Program-made: the position numbers and the translations under genes
Assembly (NCBI GenBank): GCA_944548615.1
Contig: OX155952.1
Location: 27,654,418-27,718,417, forward strand
Direction of reading: 5' to 3'
Source of the DNA: Micropterix aruncella
Lineage: Eukaryota; Arthropoda; Insecta; Lepidoptera; Micropterigidae
DNA: 64,000 nucleotides
Shown here: piece after piece, positions 21,757-33,974 of the stretch
Layout of the letters: each line of letters begins with the position of its first letter
How positions within the stretch are numbered: the first letter of the stretch is position 1
The notes under the pieces: generated by a model
What the model was told of the DNA's origin: nothing
Database searches by the model: none
What the model saw: the letters and a program-made list of their open reading frames with translations, nothing else

Positions 21757-23250
21757 TGGTATACATCGGTATACATGGTGACTTACTGCGTTGGTTTACT
21801 TCGTATGTCAGCAATCGTCATCAAGCTGTTGTCATCGGGGGGCATAAGTCGAATTTTATATCGGTCCCATCTGGGGTACCGCGGAAGTTTCATTTAGGAC
21901 CATTGCTCTTTAATATCTTCATCAACGACGTAGCCACTTGTTTCTCCAATAGTTTTCACATCTCCTATGCTGACGACTGAAATTTACCAGTCTGTAAATA
22001 GCAACGATGATAGCGTCTCCATCCAAAGAGATTTCGACTATTGTGTTAGGAATAAGTTAACATTAAATATTTCAAAATGTCAAAAAATTACTTTCACCAG
22101 GAAAACCAATAAAATAAATTTCATTTATAAACTTAATCATATTCCCCTAAGTGAAAAGAGTGAGGTGCGCGATCTGGGTTTAGTATTAGATAATAAACTC
22201 CTGTTTGATAAACACATTGACTATGCTACCGGAAAAGCTCACAAAATGTTAGGATTCATCCAGCGAGTGTGTAAACCGCTTAGCGATGTAAAAACCCTTA
22301 AGATTTTATACTTCTCCTATGTACGCAACATTCTCGAATACGGATCTATCATTTGGTCGCCTCAGTATACAGTCTATATAAATAGAGTTCAGAGACTCCA
22401 GAAGTACTTCATGAGAATCTTGATTTCAAATCGTTTCAAACCTCCGAAAGTTACTCAGAGAGACTTAACCGTCATAACATGGACTGACTCGAGGATAGGC
22501 GCCTCCAATATGATATACGTTTTCTGTACAACATTATAATAAAATAGACGTCCCTATTCTGTTGGCAGAATCTCCTACCGAATCCCAAATATTAAGACAA
22601 GGGCTCGCGATTTATTTTATCTACCGAGAGTCAATACCAATTATGGTCAAAATATGTATTTGAATAGAGCACTTCGATCATATAACCTAAACTTTCAATG
22701 TTTGGATATTTTTAATTTATCTTCAAATACTTGCTTCGAAGAAATTAGAAATACGATAAACAGCCTTCGGGTTTGATTTGTATTTCTTCGTCCGCTAGGT
22801 ACGTAGGCTGTGGTAAAATGGTTACTACACTATAATAATGCTTTCTAACCAGTATAATATTTTCTATAAGAGTTCATATGTTTATTAACATTATAAATAC
22901 ATTGTGATGTATATTATATATATTTATATTAACTATACTTAAGGTAACTATATTTACCTTATCGTATTATTTATATTAATATATTATTTGTGCACGTGTA
23001 TGTATGTATATATGTATGTATGTTATATAACATCCTATATCTTAAATACATCTACATAACTCATAATGTGGCTTCCCTATCCCTTTCCCCGTACTTAAAT
23101 CTGCATTTTTTTCATAGCTTATTGCGCTGTAACAAAAGATTTAGTTTATTTGTGAAAACTTTTAATTGGCCTTAGATTTGTATATGTTAGATTAAGTATA
23201 AAAACGCTGTAATTTTTCCGAAAAATAAAAAAATAAAATAAAAATAAAAT
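21757..23250 (+). mobile_element. 5'-truncated non-LTR retrotransposon (jockey/CR1-like) with 3' UTR and A-rich tail
   Basis: The plus strand enters in the reverse transcriptase palm: GIHGDLLRWFTSYVSNRHQA, VVIGGHKSNF, SGVP..HLGPLLFNIFINDV and the catalytic YADD ending at 21978. A one-base frameshift follows, then QSVNSNDDSVSIQRD, LNISKCQKITFTRK, VRDLGLVLDNKLLFDKH, NILEYGSIIWSPQY and INRVQRLQKYFMRIL. After further frameshifts the conserved C-terminus is readable (LPRVNTNYGQNMYLNRALRS and RNTINSLRV, stop at 22774-22776). The normally invariant QGS of the SGVPQGS box reads RKF, so catalysis would be impaired even without the frameshifts. A 470-bp 3' UTR ends in repeats of AAAATA. Typical 5'-truncated dead LINE. 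Confidence 0.9.
22986..23030. repeat. TATG microsatellite in LINE 3' UTR
   Basis: Imperfect run of TATG/TATA units. Confidence 0.7.
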
Positions 23251-23251
23251 C

Positions 23252-23593
23252 AATGATTTTTATTAAGGTTTTTATGAATTATTTGTGGTGTATGTATATA
23301 TCCATATAAATAAATGTATATTTTCATAATGTGATTAATCAGACCTTACATTTAACACTAAGCACGATATATTTATGACAATTTATTGGCATTTGGACAT
23401 ATAGATAACTGTTTACTAGATATTTGGACAGTTAAGGTAAGCTATGACACTCGGGATGACATAACGATTCTAACAACACCACACACTTCTAAATTAGTTC
23501 AAGCGTTTAGAAGTTATACTAAAATAAAAAAAACGGAAAACATACATACATACAATCCTGAACACATTACACTTTTTTTGTTGGGCAGTCGTG
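23252..23593 (-). repeat. Interspersed repeat family F1, copy C (inverted)
   Basis: Complement of the family: TTCAAGCGTTTAGAAGTTAT, GATATTTGGACAGTTAAGG and a final TTGTTGGGCAGTCGTG. The start abuts the A-rich tail of the LINE and the end lies 11 bp before the TTAA of the piggyBac element. Confidence 0.88.
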
Positions 23594-23604
23594 TAAAAAC
23601 CGAT

Positions 23605-24380
23605 TTAACCCGGCGAGGATGTGGAGGGGTCAATTTGACCCCGCTCATTTTGTTTTGTGTATTTTGTCCAGCGGTCGTACGCTGGAGAACTTCTCAGTAG
23701 CTGGATTTATTGAATTTACCTTCATTCTGGGAGCTACTACTCAATCGGCCGCCGCCTGCGGATGGTGATAGAAGAGCGCGAACGCATAAAGGGTATTTAT
23801 GACCCTTCCACAACCACAACGTAGCAATTTTGTCCCATATTTGAAGGCATTCTTTTAACAAAAATGTCCTCTGACAGTGTTCTATGCAATGCTGAATATG
23901 TATGTTTATGAAGAATATATATATGAATGATTGCAAAATGTGTCATTTTTACATTTGATGAACACATTGTTCCTTACTGTCAAACGTGTGTTACGGCGAG
24001 AGATAATTAATATCTTACAAGACTGAAATAGTATTTTTTTGATGAGAAATGACTCAACTCTTATACATTGCAATAAAAAAAAATAGTTTTATGAAATAGC
24101 ATGTTTTTGTCGTTTTTTTTTTAAAATATGTAAGGAAGAGTCCTGCTTAAGTTAATTACTTTTGAGACTTTTTGTATGTTTAAAATAATAAAACTTGTCT
24201 CCGCATAATGGTATTTTTTTTATTAAAAAATATTTATCTACTGACGTATTCATAAGTTAAATTCTCGTCGTTTGTTATTACATACCAATAAATACTTAAA
24301 AATATAAATGAAATACAGGGTCATCATGACCCTCCAGATTCTTAACGTACCCTTTTTGTACAACATCCTCGCCGGGTTAA
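23605..24380. mobile_element. piggyBac-superfamily element with perfect 14-bp terminal repeats and TTAA duplication
   Basis: TTAA at 23605-23608 and 24377-24380 flank perfect terminal repeats CCCGGCGAGGATGT / ACATCCTCGCCGGG. TTAA target sites with CCC-starting repeats are the hallmark of piggyBac. Just inside each end sits a palindrome, GGGGTCAATTTGACCCC at the left and GGGTCATCATGACCC at the right; subterminal repeats like these are usual binding features in this group. The element proper is 768 bp with no convincing transposase. An 80-codon minus frame at 23694-23936 is not recognisable. Non-autonomous; dependent on a transposase supplied elsewhere. Confidence 0.92.
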
Positions 24381-26989
24381 CTATCCAAACTATTGTGTAT
24401 GAACAATGCGTCTCTATCATAAAAGAAAAATTTGCACGGAAGCGGTAATATTTTCAGAGAACAGCGTCTTAAAGCGATTTTAAGACTTAGATTTTAAGAC
24501 TTAGATGTTTACATAATCAGTAGGTGAAGGCCTACTGAAGGTCAGACGTGAATTTCATGTAATTGGCTTACTAACCTCAACATTTTATCAGAACGTAATA
24601 AAAAAAATCTTCTTTGCTACTTTACTAATCTACTCGTTTTTTGCATCATACCTCTGAGTGTTTTCTATCATTCAAGGACTCTTGATTGAGCAATAGAATC
24701 CTTAGTCATAATACAAATGATATCGTCACACCTAGTAATCATTACAAAACACCACAGTACACAGCTACAGGTTATTTTTTTTATCAGTATACACAATAAA
24801 TTTTTGTAGCTGAATATATCAGTCTATTTATACGTCACTAAATTAGCGCTTTACACGCGGAATTCGAAACTAAAAATGTCATTCTTATTGACGATTAGCG
24901 ACGCAAAAGGATCGACACACGAATCAGTGTCGATGATTAAAATATCGATTCATTTGAAACGGAATGTATCGGCAGTCAACATTCTTATCCAACAATTAAA
25001 CCGCATCAGCTACTGTATCGGTCATTAAAAATATCGCCACAAATGAAACCTTACTCAACACACAACTCATTAACTCCAATATTTGCAGTAATGAGATAAG
25101 CGAAGTGAAATCAATAGCAGCGCATTTTAAACTCACCACCAAAATGTACGCATTTCATTAATATTCCATTGATTAGGCCTGGGAATTTTTAATGAGAGGA
25201 TAACCGCGGATAACCTACGATAGAGTTAATTATAAGTATAATTATCGATAGCGGCTTATTTGTATCAAAAGGCTCTTCAACTGTGATTTAACCGTAGACT
25301 CTTTGAGTACATAAGATTAGGTTAAGTGCTTGAAATCAAGGATTATAGCGGCTTATCTATGTGTGACAGCGATAAATCCGCATGCGAATTTCGGTCTTAT
25401 TCTATTGGTGCCTTTTGGACATTTTCTAAGGAGTTTGCATATTTTTACTGACTTTAATATCAACATCTTGTCAAGTGTCTGTTTATTGATTTTTCATCCG
25501 CTTTTGGTACTAATAATTATGATCATCCTACTCATATTTACTATTTCCAGAATGTTTAAAACATGGGAATACATTAATTAAATTACAATCATTTAAGCGA
25601 TATTATCTTAAATATTGAAAAATCAATTAGAGTCGATTAAACAAAAGAAAAATATACATTTTATAGCTTCATAAAAATATACATTATAATAATATATTCA
25701 CAATTATTTAGTACAAATGTTACAAAACACTGCTCTACAGACAAATAAATTTAGAAAACAGGAAAATTAAATTATTTATGAAATCCAAGCATTTCACACG
25801 TACCTATATGAATGAAAATTATATTTTTTCTTTAAATGTCTTTAGTTATTGTTGAAGTAATTGAATGTATAACTACAAGTACAGCGGTAAATCAGCAATA
25901 TAAACCCGAGCTTAGATGCTCCTTCTCCATCTTAATTAATCCCTTCTATAATCCCCTATAACCCTATCTGCTTGTAGTACTAATTTATCCCTGTCCCCCT
26001 CCCTCTGTCCCCGCTCCTTACTCATAGGTCCACCCGCACCCTTTCTTTGGCCAACCTGCGGCATTTCGCCTGCCTGCATCGGTAATAACGGTACGATAGC
26101 ACACATTCTTCAAACGTGTCAAATCGTGATTTCGCTGTGAACAGTGTTAATAAATGTTAGACGAGTAAATCCGTAAGAGAGGCCACTTAAACGCTGAGAC
26201 ATGTAAGGGCAAAGACCGAGGTGTTGATTGCTAGGCCAAATATCAACGCTCCTAATAGATTCTTAGCCTACTTAGTTGTGCAGAGGAGTGCATGTTACGA
26301 TATACTCGTACGTGCCGTTTTATGCTGGGAAATATGAAGAAGAAATACTAGTTATATTTTGCAAAAATATTTGTGGTACTTATCGCTCTATATAAGAGAC
26401 CTCGTACACGACAACAAGAAAACTTTTCAGGGCATGGAAAAAATTAAACAACTTCGTTCATGGGATGTTTTTTTTGTGTAAATAGGACAAAAAAAGTATT
26501 AGTTTTCTGTATTGAATCTGTCAAGAGTATTGAAAGTATCAGAGAGTTGTCAGTGAGAATGTCAAGAAAATTAAGTTATTCCAGCCCTCGGGACATGGAC
26601 AGAACGATTCAAAACATGATTTTTACACAAATAAAAATAAAAAATGTAAATTCGATTTTTTGGCGAATACGAGGTCTTACGTATATGTAGATCGACGTTT
26701 TATGCCTTAATTTTTATGGTATGACTATGAAACAGTTTTGTAAAATTAAATTCATACTGGATTTTCAATTCTGGATATATTGGTGCTGGTAATTTTCACG
26801 AAGAAGAAGAAAATAGACGATCTAAAAGCACCAAAATGCTTCAGGTCGAAGTCTCAAAAGGTAAGGTATCTAGGTATAACTACGTACATATATAGCAAAC
26901 TGAACTGTAGAAAGTATATTGACTTGAACTATAGAATGTATATTGACAGAAAGTGAATTTTGGAGAGCAATGATAGTTTTTATGCAACA
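24381..26989. other. Unassigned, mostly AT-rich sequence
   Basis: Contains a small duplication of TTTTAAGACTTAGA at 24478-24506 and an 8-bp-arm hairpin near 24910. The 83-codon frame at 25330 and 76-codon frame at 26460 have no supporting signals. No gene recognised. Confidence 0.5.
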
Positions 26990-27269
26990 CAGAAAGATTA
27001 CGGGTAAGACGATGGTACACCCGAAAACATACTGTTATAGTGTAAAATCATTGCTTGTTTACGAAGCCGTTGTATAGTTGCTAAGGTTTTATATTCGGAA
27101 GGCTGCAAAAAGCTAAAGACATATCGTATAAGTGGTATGAAAACTGTGACAATGCCATCCAATAAAACACTGTACTGGGGTAATAAGAGCGTACTAGGTC
27201 TAACCTGTTTTATTAAACAAAATGCAATGAGAAGTGCTAAGATATGCAAGGTCATGTTGTCAACATCAA

Positions 27270-27775
27270 TGATTTAAGATACGATGATGTGGTTTTTAAG
27301 AGCAGCAGTACGGAAAACTCCAGCTTCTTATTAACAAAATCTCTATGATGTATAACAAATACGGATTGCACTTCAACACCACTAAGACGAAGAAAGACAG
27401 ACAATTTTGAGTATCTATCTACATTGCACTGTGGAGTTCAAATCTGTACACTAGCAGACACATAGCTGAGAAAACGTGCAGCTTTTGAGATATAGGTCTA
27501 TCATATAAGCTGGGTTTACAAAATGCGGAATAAAGACGTCCTGGTAATCGTGAGCATATCGAGGATAGTAAATATCCGCAACTCGAGTATTTTGATCATG
27601 TTATGCGACATTCAGAAGACATTTAACATCTTGCATCTTAAAATTCAAGGCAAGATAGCCGGAAGACTAGAAGAAAAAAGACATTCTGCCTCCTAAATCT
27701 TTGGAGAATGGTTTCAGAAATTCACCACATTCCTGTTCCAACCTACAGCCAACGTGATAACCAAGAAGAATAAGA
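27270..27775 (+). pseudogene. Highly decayed RTE-like LINE, C-terminal region
   Basis: Across several frames the plus strand still shows, in the expected order, YGLHFNTTKTK (near 27360), FEYLST-like residues (27405), YFDHVMRHSE (27589-27619), GKIAGRLEEKR and GEWFQKFTTFLFQPTANVI (27702-27761). These match the post-catalytic part of the same LINE group as the 10.1-kb fragment, whose corresponding block is WFGQTTTEIFKLAVNKV. Many stops and frameshifts. Short GAAGAA runs follow at 27765-27790. Low identity, so call is tentative. Confidence 0.5.
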
Positions 27776-29566
27776 AGAAGAAGAAGCGACAAATGCAAAA
27801 TGCATTCAACTTCAGAAGCTATAACTTTGGACTACGAAAGAGAGAATAATATAAAATAGGATAAATCTCCATCAGATGTGGGATGACTTTCACGACTGAA
27901 GATGGATATAGATATAAGTACTCTCTGATTTCCCTTTCAGGAAAGGTTTTATAATCAAACCTCAGGCTGAGAACTTCATTAATACTGATGTTCCAGATAA
28001 ATTAAGAATGGACACCGATGGTTTAAAGATAAATGAAGAAATCGTGCGATTTCTCGTACTAAACTAATCAAATCCCTGGGATATAAATCTATGATTTTTT
28101 AAGTGGATACCGTTGGTATAATGATGACTGCAGGAGAAATGGAAATAAAGAAAAGGAAAGGACAATAAATATGTAATACACTTTCAAGGTGATACTATTT
28201 GTACTACTGATATTAAGGTGATACTTTCATAAATCTTTGCATCCACTATGAAATGCCAACTAGATTACTGGAGATCATAACCTTTCAAAGCAATTTACGA
28301 TAGAGAATCAGTTCTCGTTCAACAATTGCATGTATCGAATTAACCCCTGATATACCAGAAGCGTTGTAATGGTTTCGATGTCTAATTCAAACAGCCCTGA
28401 ACACCAATCTCGATACATTATTATCTAATGTTTATTCTGATGATCGCGCGCTGCAGTCACAGTCCGCATTGCGCCTTAACGACCGCGTTAGACTTCGACC
28501 GGGCAAAAATTGACAGTTTACAACAACATTAGCGATAACGTATGGCGATATCCAACGCCTCATTGTTTGAAGAGCGATAGCGAAATGATACTTTTCCGTC
28601 TGACGGCGGGAATCAGAATTCAAGCATATGTAATTGTAAGGGATTCAGTTGATAGCCATTTCTATATGAGAAATGTCTATTTGTTACTGAAAGAACAGGT
28701 ATCTTTGAAAGGGTTGAGATAACAACTGAAAATTCGCTAAAGATAGTAAGAAACACGTTTTAAGAGGCTTTCAGAACTTTGTCATATCTTCATTCGAATA
28801 ACCCCAAATCATCATTGAAGAAGTCACTAGCAAGGATATGCGACAAATATGAATTAAAGCTGAATTCCATTTAACCAATAATATGTGAATTAACCAATAA
28901 AAAGTGTATAAGAATAAAACGAATTCAACACGATTGAAGAGAAAAGAATCCGCATTGGTATTGCTAGATTCACTTTCTTCAAAATTAATGAAGATGATGA
29001 TGAAAATTTGCGTTAGAGACGTAAACGCATCTGGAAGATCAGACTTTTAAGAATCTGAATATTCTCAATATATTATGGTACGACAACGAACCGCGACAAA
29101 GAAAATGCAATATTTAAAGCAATGCAATGCAAGCATGCAATATTTAAAGAAAATAAAGTCTAGGCAATTCTGCCATTTGAGTATTCATTAAAATGTATAT
29201 AATCTGAGCTAGCAGATTCAGTAACGAAAATATCTTTCGTAGTTTCACCAAAAAGATAATAAAAATCCAAAAAAAACTATATATTTCATCCTTATATAGA
29301 CATACAAAATGCTGTTAAATGTTCAAGACACTAAAGGATTCGGATTTTTCTCTTTGTGGCTTAGTGAAAACATGAGTCTTTAGTATTTAAAGTGTATTTA
29401 GTGCCACCTCTTTAATAAGCGATTTTAACTAATATTTTTAAATAGTAGTTAATAGGTACACACTTTGATTGATTTACCCACAACTCTTTCAACGGCGAAT
29501 ATTTTTTTACGTATATCTTTATAAGATTGCAAGATTGGCCACCTTTTAAGATAAGATTTACTTCCT
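27776..29566. other. Unassigned AT-rich sequence
   Basis: A CpG-containing patch at 28440-28510 and scattered short frames only. No exon recognised. Confidence 0.5.
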
Positions 29567-29837
29567 TTAACCCTTCAGGCCTCGGCCCCTCAGCCGATTG
29601 ACAAGTTGCTGTCCCAAAAAAAATTAGTAAAAATTAGTAAAAAAAATGAATTACGACACTGTCTCACCAAAACCTTAATTACTGCCAAACCACTGTACCC
29701 ATAATTAAAATGAATCATATTAACATAATAAAACATAATAAAATCAAACAAATTAAATTAAAATTAAATTAAAACGGGGGCCGTCACGCTGAATCGTTTT
29801 GTGGCCGATATCGGCCAATCGGGGCTTGAGGGGTTAA
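29567..29837. mobile_element. Small piggyBac-type MITE (263 bp) with TTAA duplication
   Basis: TTAA at 29567-29570 and 29834-29837. Ends CCCTTCAGGCCTCGGCCCC and, read inward from the right, CCCCTCAAGCCCCGATTGG form imperfect repeats starting at the TTAA. A palindrome GGCCGATATCGGCC lies at 29803-29816 near the right end and TCGGCCCCTCAGCCGA near the left. AT-rich, noncoding core. Confidence 0.82.
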
Positions 29838-30189
29838 AAATAAGTTAAATGATTCTGCAGTGGCTGTATCTTTCGGTGGATCTATTATGGTGCAGAGGTA
29901 ACAGCATCAATCCTTATATTCAATGTTCAGTCAATTCTCTTCAATCTCGACCTGCCGTTGGGTGTGTGGACTGACGGCCAAAGATAAAATGAACGAAATC
30001 GCATTGGAATTTGTGGTGTCATTTGACCCCTGTTAACCCAGATTACTGGCGAGCGTGTTTGATTCCTCAACGGTCGCGTCGCGAACGACGTAACGCGCGA
30101 TGCGCTAATGCTCTGTTTATACTATACATAACTCATCTTTCACTGCGCTAAGTGATCCAGTGATGTAGTCGTACCCTTAGATTCGATCA
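29838..30189. other. Unassigned sequence
   Basis: Nothing recognised. Confidence 0.45.
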
Positions 30190-30480
30190 GATATTCGCCT
30201 AAAGCAATGTGATGTTCTGCTGTATAAAATGTTGTACAAGAAGTCCAAAATCCTTGACAATGAGTTCGGGGACGTGATGTTGCATCTGATATTAAATAAG
30301 ACCTGGAGAAAATGCTGAAACTTCTTAATGATGCAGCCAGAAAATTTAGACTAAAAATCGATTTGAACGAATACCGCAAACGTACAGTACAAGGCCTGAA
30401 AATACCTATGATCGTTAAAGATATATCAAATGTAGCTAAAAAACCCAAAATAGGAATGCAGAAGCATTAAAGTAGGCTAA
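30190..30480 (+). pseudogene. Possible LINE reverse transcriptase remnant
   Basis: The plus strand reads LEKMLKLLNDAARKFRLKID (30300-30362), which resembles the segment just after the catalytic box in many LINEs (LE-ML-x-LN-x-A-x-K-x-GLKIN). No YADD precedes it and flanking frames have many stops. Could be chance. Confidence 0.35.
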
Positions 30481-32056
30481 CACCGTCATTGATGGAAACA
30501 AAATTGTGATACTTCGATCGATCAGGATATTGGCACTATTAATGGTGACACACCGAGGAATGTAAGCAATCCTGTAGCCACAAAAAATCATTTGATTTTA
30601 ATAAATCATAGCGTTAAAAAATGGAAGTAAGGTAAAACTGGCCATCAAGTTTACTAATTTAGAGAATTTTAGGCAATATCGGAAAGAAATACCCCCAACT
30701 TCCCATATTCAAAAGAGTCTGATGAAAAATCTTTGGCCACATAAGAAATGCTGAAAGCGACCATAAAGAAATGTATGATAAGCTATATTGGTGAACTTAC
30801 TCAACCAACAAAGTAGCCCCCTATAATAGCCGTATAAAGGAAAAATAGGCATTGGTTAGCTGCACTGTGTAAGCTATTATAAAATACATCATAAAAAAGG
30901 GATGATACCACCATGAGAAGATGAGAGGCGTCCAGTTGACATGCCAAAACACCGCTGTAGAGATAAGGTTAGAAAATGTTCTATGTACCCTTATGAAGCA
31001 GAAGACTGTGAAGACAAATTGGCAAATCCAGAAGCATGGATACGCACGCTGTCTCTTTTTGCTTTTATTTTTGTCTCTCTTTTTGCTTTTATTTTTGTCT
31101 CGCCATCTCTGTCCAAGCATCTGCCTGTCTTTTTCTATCTGTCTCTTCTTTATCCATCTACTATATTTTGCAATATTGTACAACATATTTTAAGCATTTT
31201 GCTACGGGTACAGCATACACACATATCTTCAATGCTTTCATGGTCTACTATTTCTCATTTCATATTGTCAACGGTATCTAGCAGTGTTTGCTTTTTTCAG
31301 TCAGGGCTTGTTAACGGGTAAGCATTATTTGTAGACTGTAGGTAGATCGCTAATAAGTATTCTTTTGTCTATGTGGATGGGTCGCTTACTGGAAATCTCT
31401 AGTATCTCCATTGAAATCTCGAGTATCTATACAATATCTTCAAAATACTATACGATGAATCCGTTGTTACTATCTATTGAATCTGTGTTCGCGTCACTTG
31501 TTAGCGTCGTTCGATCGTCGCCTTACTGGAGCATGGGCCAATTGCTTCTGTGGGTCACACCAATTAAAGACGAACAACCTCAGCGTTTTATTAAGTGGTA
31601 CTGATCTACTCGGGACTAGATAATGGACAAATATTTTCGCTTTAATCAGTGCAATAAAAACGTGTCAAAACTACATGAAGCGGGTGACTTTGCAAACGAA
31701 GTATGGACAAGTGGCTTTGATTTGCTAGATAGAGATTTACTTTAGATTTTCCTTGAAAAACGAATTTTGATATAAGATTTACCGATACACTCATGGCGAC
31801 AAGAAAATATACAGTCACACAATACACAGTTAGGTCGTAACAAATAATCAAAAACCAATGGCGATTGGTTTTCATGCTATTTCGATTATTTAACAGCCTT
31901 GAATCACAATAAAAAAATCTACTACGGCCACACTGAAAGTTTCAGGAATGTATAACTATAAACCAATTTTCATATAATTTATTCTACTCTTTCTTGGTTA
32001 CCAACATGTTTTTTTTCTTCGACAGCCTCTTTTGGCGCTGAAATACGTTCCATTTT
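30481..32056. other. Unassigned sequence with a 24-bp tandem duplication
   Basis: CTCTTTTTGCTTTTATTTTTG starts at 31053 and again at 31077, generating open frames of Phe/Cys/Leu in all three plus frames (30921-31321). These frames are low-complexity artefacts. No gene recognised. Confidence 0.5.
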
Positions 32057-32345
32057 TATATGACTGCCCAACAAAAAAGGAGCGTAATACGTTTAGGATT
32101 CATCTATGTATGTTTTCCGTTTTATTATTCCACTATAAATTCTAAACGCTTGAACCGATTGAGACGTGTGTGGTATTGTTAGAATAGTTATGTCATGCCA
32201 AGTGTCGTAGGGCACTGTCCAAATATCAATTAAGTAGTTGTCTAAATGTTCAAATGTTTATAAATACATATACAGTGTATAGTTTCAAATGAAAGGTCTC
32301 AAATGAGAGTACATTCGGGAAATATACATATACACAGACACACAA
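32057..32345 (+). repeat. Interspersed repeat family F1, copy D, first part
   Basis: Starts TGACTGCCCAACAAAAAAGG at 32061 and follows the family to about 32345, where it is interrupted. The remainder resumes at 32961. Confidence 0.85.
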
Positions 32346-32960
32346 ACTTTCCAAACTATAATTATTTTATTTTAATTTTATTTATTTAAAGAAATGCGCA
32401 TTTTTGGAATTACAGTTTATTACATATTATATTTAGAGTCACCGTTGTAAATAGTAGCAAAAAAGAAAGTACCGCAGCCCAGTCCTTCTTTAGATCAACA
32501 CTGCCTAACTAGGCCTAGGCCCGTACTAAGGCAAGCGTACCAAGAAAATAGTGGCTTGTGCATACTTCAAACTACATATGTTAAAAAAGAAAAAAAATAG
32601 TATCTAATAATATTAGGAATTAAGGCAATAAACAATGTATGAAGAAATTAATCGTTACTCTAAAAACTAGGTCATTGATTTGTCAGTCTGTCAGTTTGTC
32701 AGTCTGTCAGTCTGGAAATAATATTTGTAAAATACCTATCAATTATGGTTATATACATTGTGCTTTCTATTTAACCAGAAATTTGAATGAATACATTATT
32801 TTCTATTTAACAAGGAATTCAAACTGGTTATAAAATACTCAAATTAATGTATGTATTAACTATCACGATAGTTAATTTTCCTTAATCACTAAGAATGTAA
32901 GAAGCAATTACGCATTCAAGTGTAAGAATGCCTACCTGTCGGAGTAGAATAAAATGTATT
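32346..32960. mobile_element. Insertion splitting F1 copy D, class unknown
   Basis: About 615 bp not found in the other F1 copies. Read on the minus strand it ends in an A-rich stretch (AAATAAATAAAATTAAAATA) next to the left break, as expected of a retroposed sequence, but no coding remnant or promoter box is recognisable. A (GTCAGTCT)n-like run lies at 32682-32713. Confidence 0.45.
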
Positions 32961-33075
32961 GTATCGTATGGATAAATACATAAACCACAAATATTTCATT
33001 AAAAAAATCGTAATAAAAATAATTACATTACAATAGTTCACTTTCTGTAGTGGCAGTCGTGTTTTTCATTTCATT
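32961..33075 (+). repeat. Interspersed repeat family F1, copy D, second part
   Basis: ATGGATAAATACATAAACCA, ATTTCATTAAAAAAATCGTA and TTCACTTTCTGTA continue the family and end in GTGGCAGTCGTG, complementary to the CACGACTGCC start. Confidence 0.85.
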
Positions 33076-33818
33076 TTAATATTATTATATTGTTAAATGT
33101 TGTAATTATTTTAAAAAAAATGTTTATGACAGCCAGTTCCGGAATGTTTTAGCGTGATCTATGTATATTTCAGCTAAATTACCATTTCTGTATCCATTGG
33201 TAAATTAAATTATTATGATTTATTATTTCTTGATTCATACATATTTCATTATTTTACGCTTTATTGCTGATATTTTCCCAAATTTTGGTTGCTTCAAAAT
33301 ATTGAGCTACTAAGGCAGTTCACTATGAAAGAATTGTACTCATAAACATGACGGTATCTAACTGCCGTTATTTTCAATAACAGTTTCCATGTCTTTAGCT
33401 GATTTACAGCAGAATCCCGGTGCGCCGCGACGCCCGCGTAAGCTTCAAATTGAAATAATCCACATGACGCTTAATCACAAAGATCAACTGGGATCCCATT
33501 AAGGTTATTCAATTAGTCGTGCGCGCGTTACTTTAACGGGATGGCACTGTTGACAATGAGATTTAACGAGTTTCGTGATGGCATTCCGCCGCCGCGATGG
33601 GTACTGCCAAACTCGTCTGTCTCCGTTTTTAAGCACATATGCCATTAGTATTATAACGCCGAAATTGATATGAATTCATGGTATCAATTAGACGTCTGAT
33701 TCGATTAGGTGTCGGTGAAATCAAACGGCGATTCCGGTGAAGAGATAGATACAATCCAGAATTTACGCCACGCGTTAAATATTAGTGTTTTTTGACTGTT
33801 CAAAACAACCATGAATAA
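33076..33818. other. Unassigned sequence with GC-richer patch at 33400-33620
   Basis: No repeat match. The patch (CGGTGCGCCGCGACGCCCGC and following) may be conserved noncoding DNA; not provable here. Confidence 0.4.
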
Positions 33819-33962
33819 TTATAACTAGGATAAAAACGAATTTACCGCGTGAAGTTTGTAGCACCCGTTGACCAGTCTACCCTGTAAAAGGGCGGCTGCG
33901 TCATCGCCGAAACATCGGGGCTACAAACCACGCGGTAAGTTCGTTTTTATCCTATTTTTAAT
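33819..33962. mobile_element. Foldback family F2, complete copy
   Basis: Arms TAGGATAAAAACGAATTTAC..CGCGTGAAGTTTGTAGC and, in reverse complement, TAGGATAAAAACGAACTTAC..CGCGTGGTTTGTAGC pair over about 36 bp. The centre holds the family block CGCCGAAACATCGG. It lies 13 bp from the SINE. Confidence 0.9.
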
Positions 33963-33974
33963 GCCAGTCGCAAT

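Noticed and set aside
30921..31321. Three overlapping Phe/Leu-rich frames as small membrane proteins
   Set aside because: Produced by a tandem 24-bp T-rich duplication; open in all frames.
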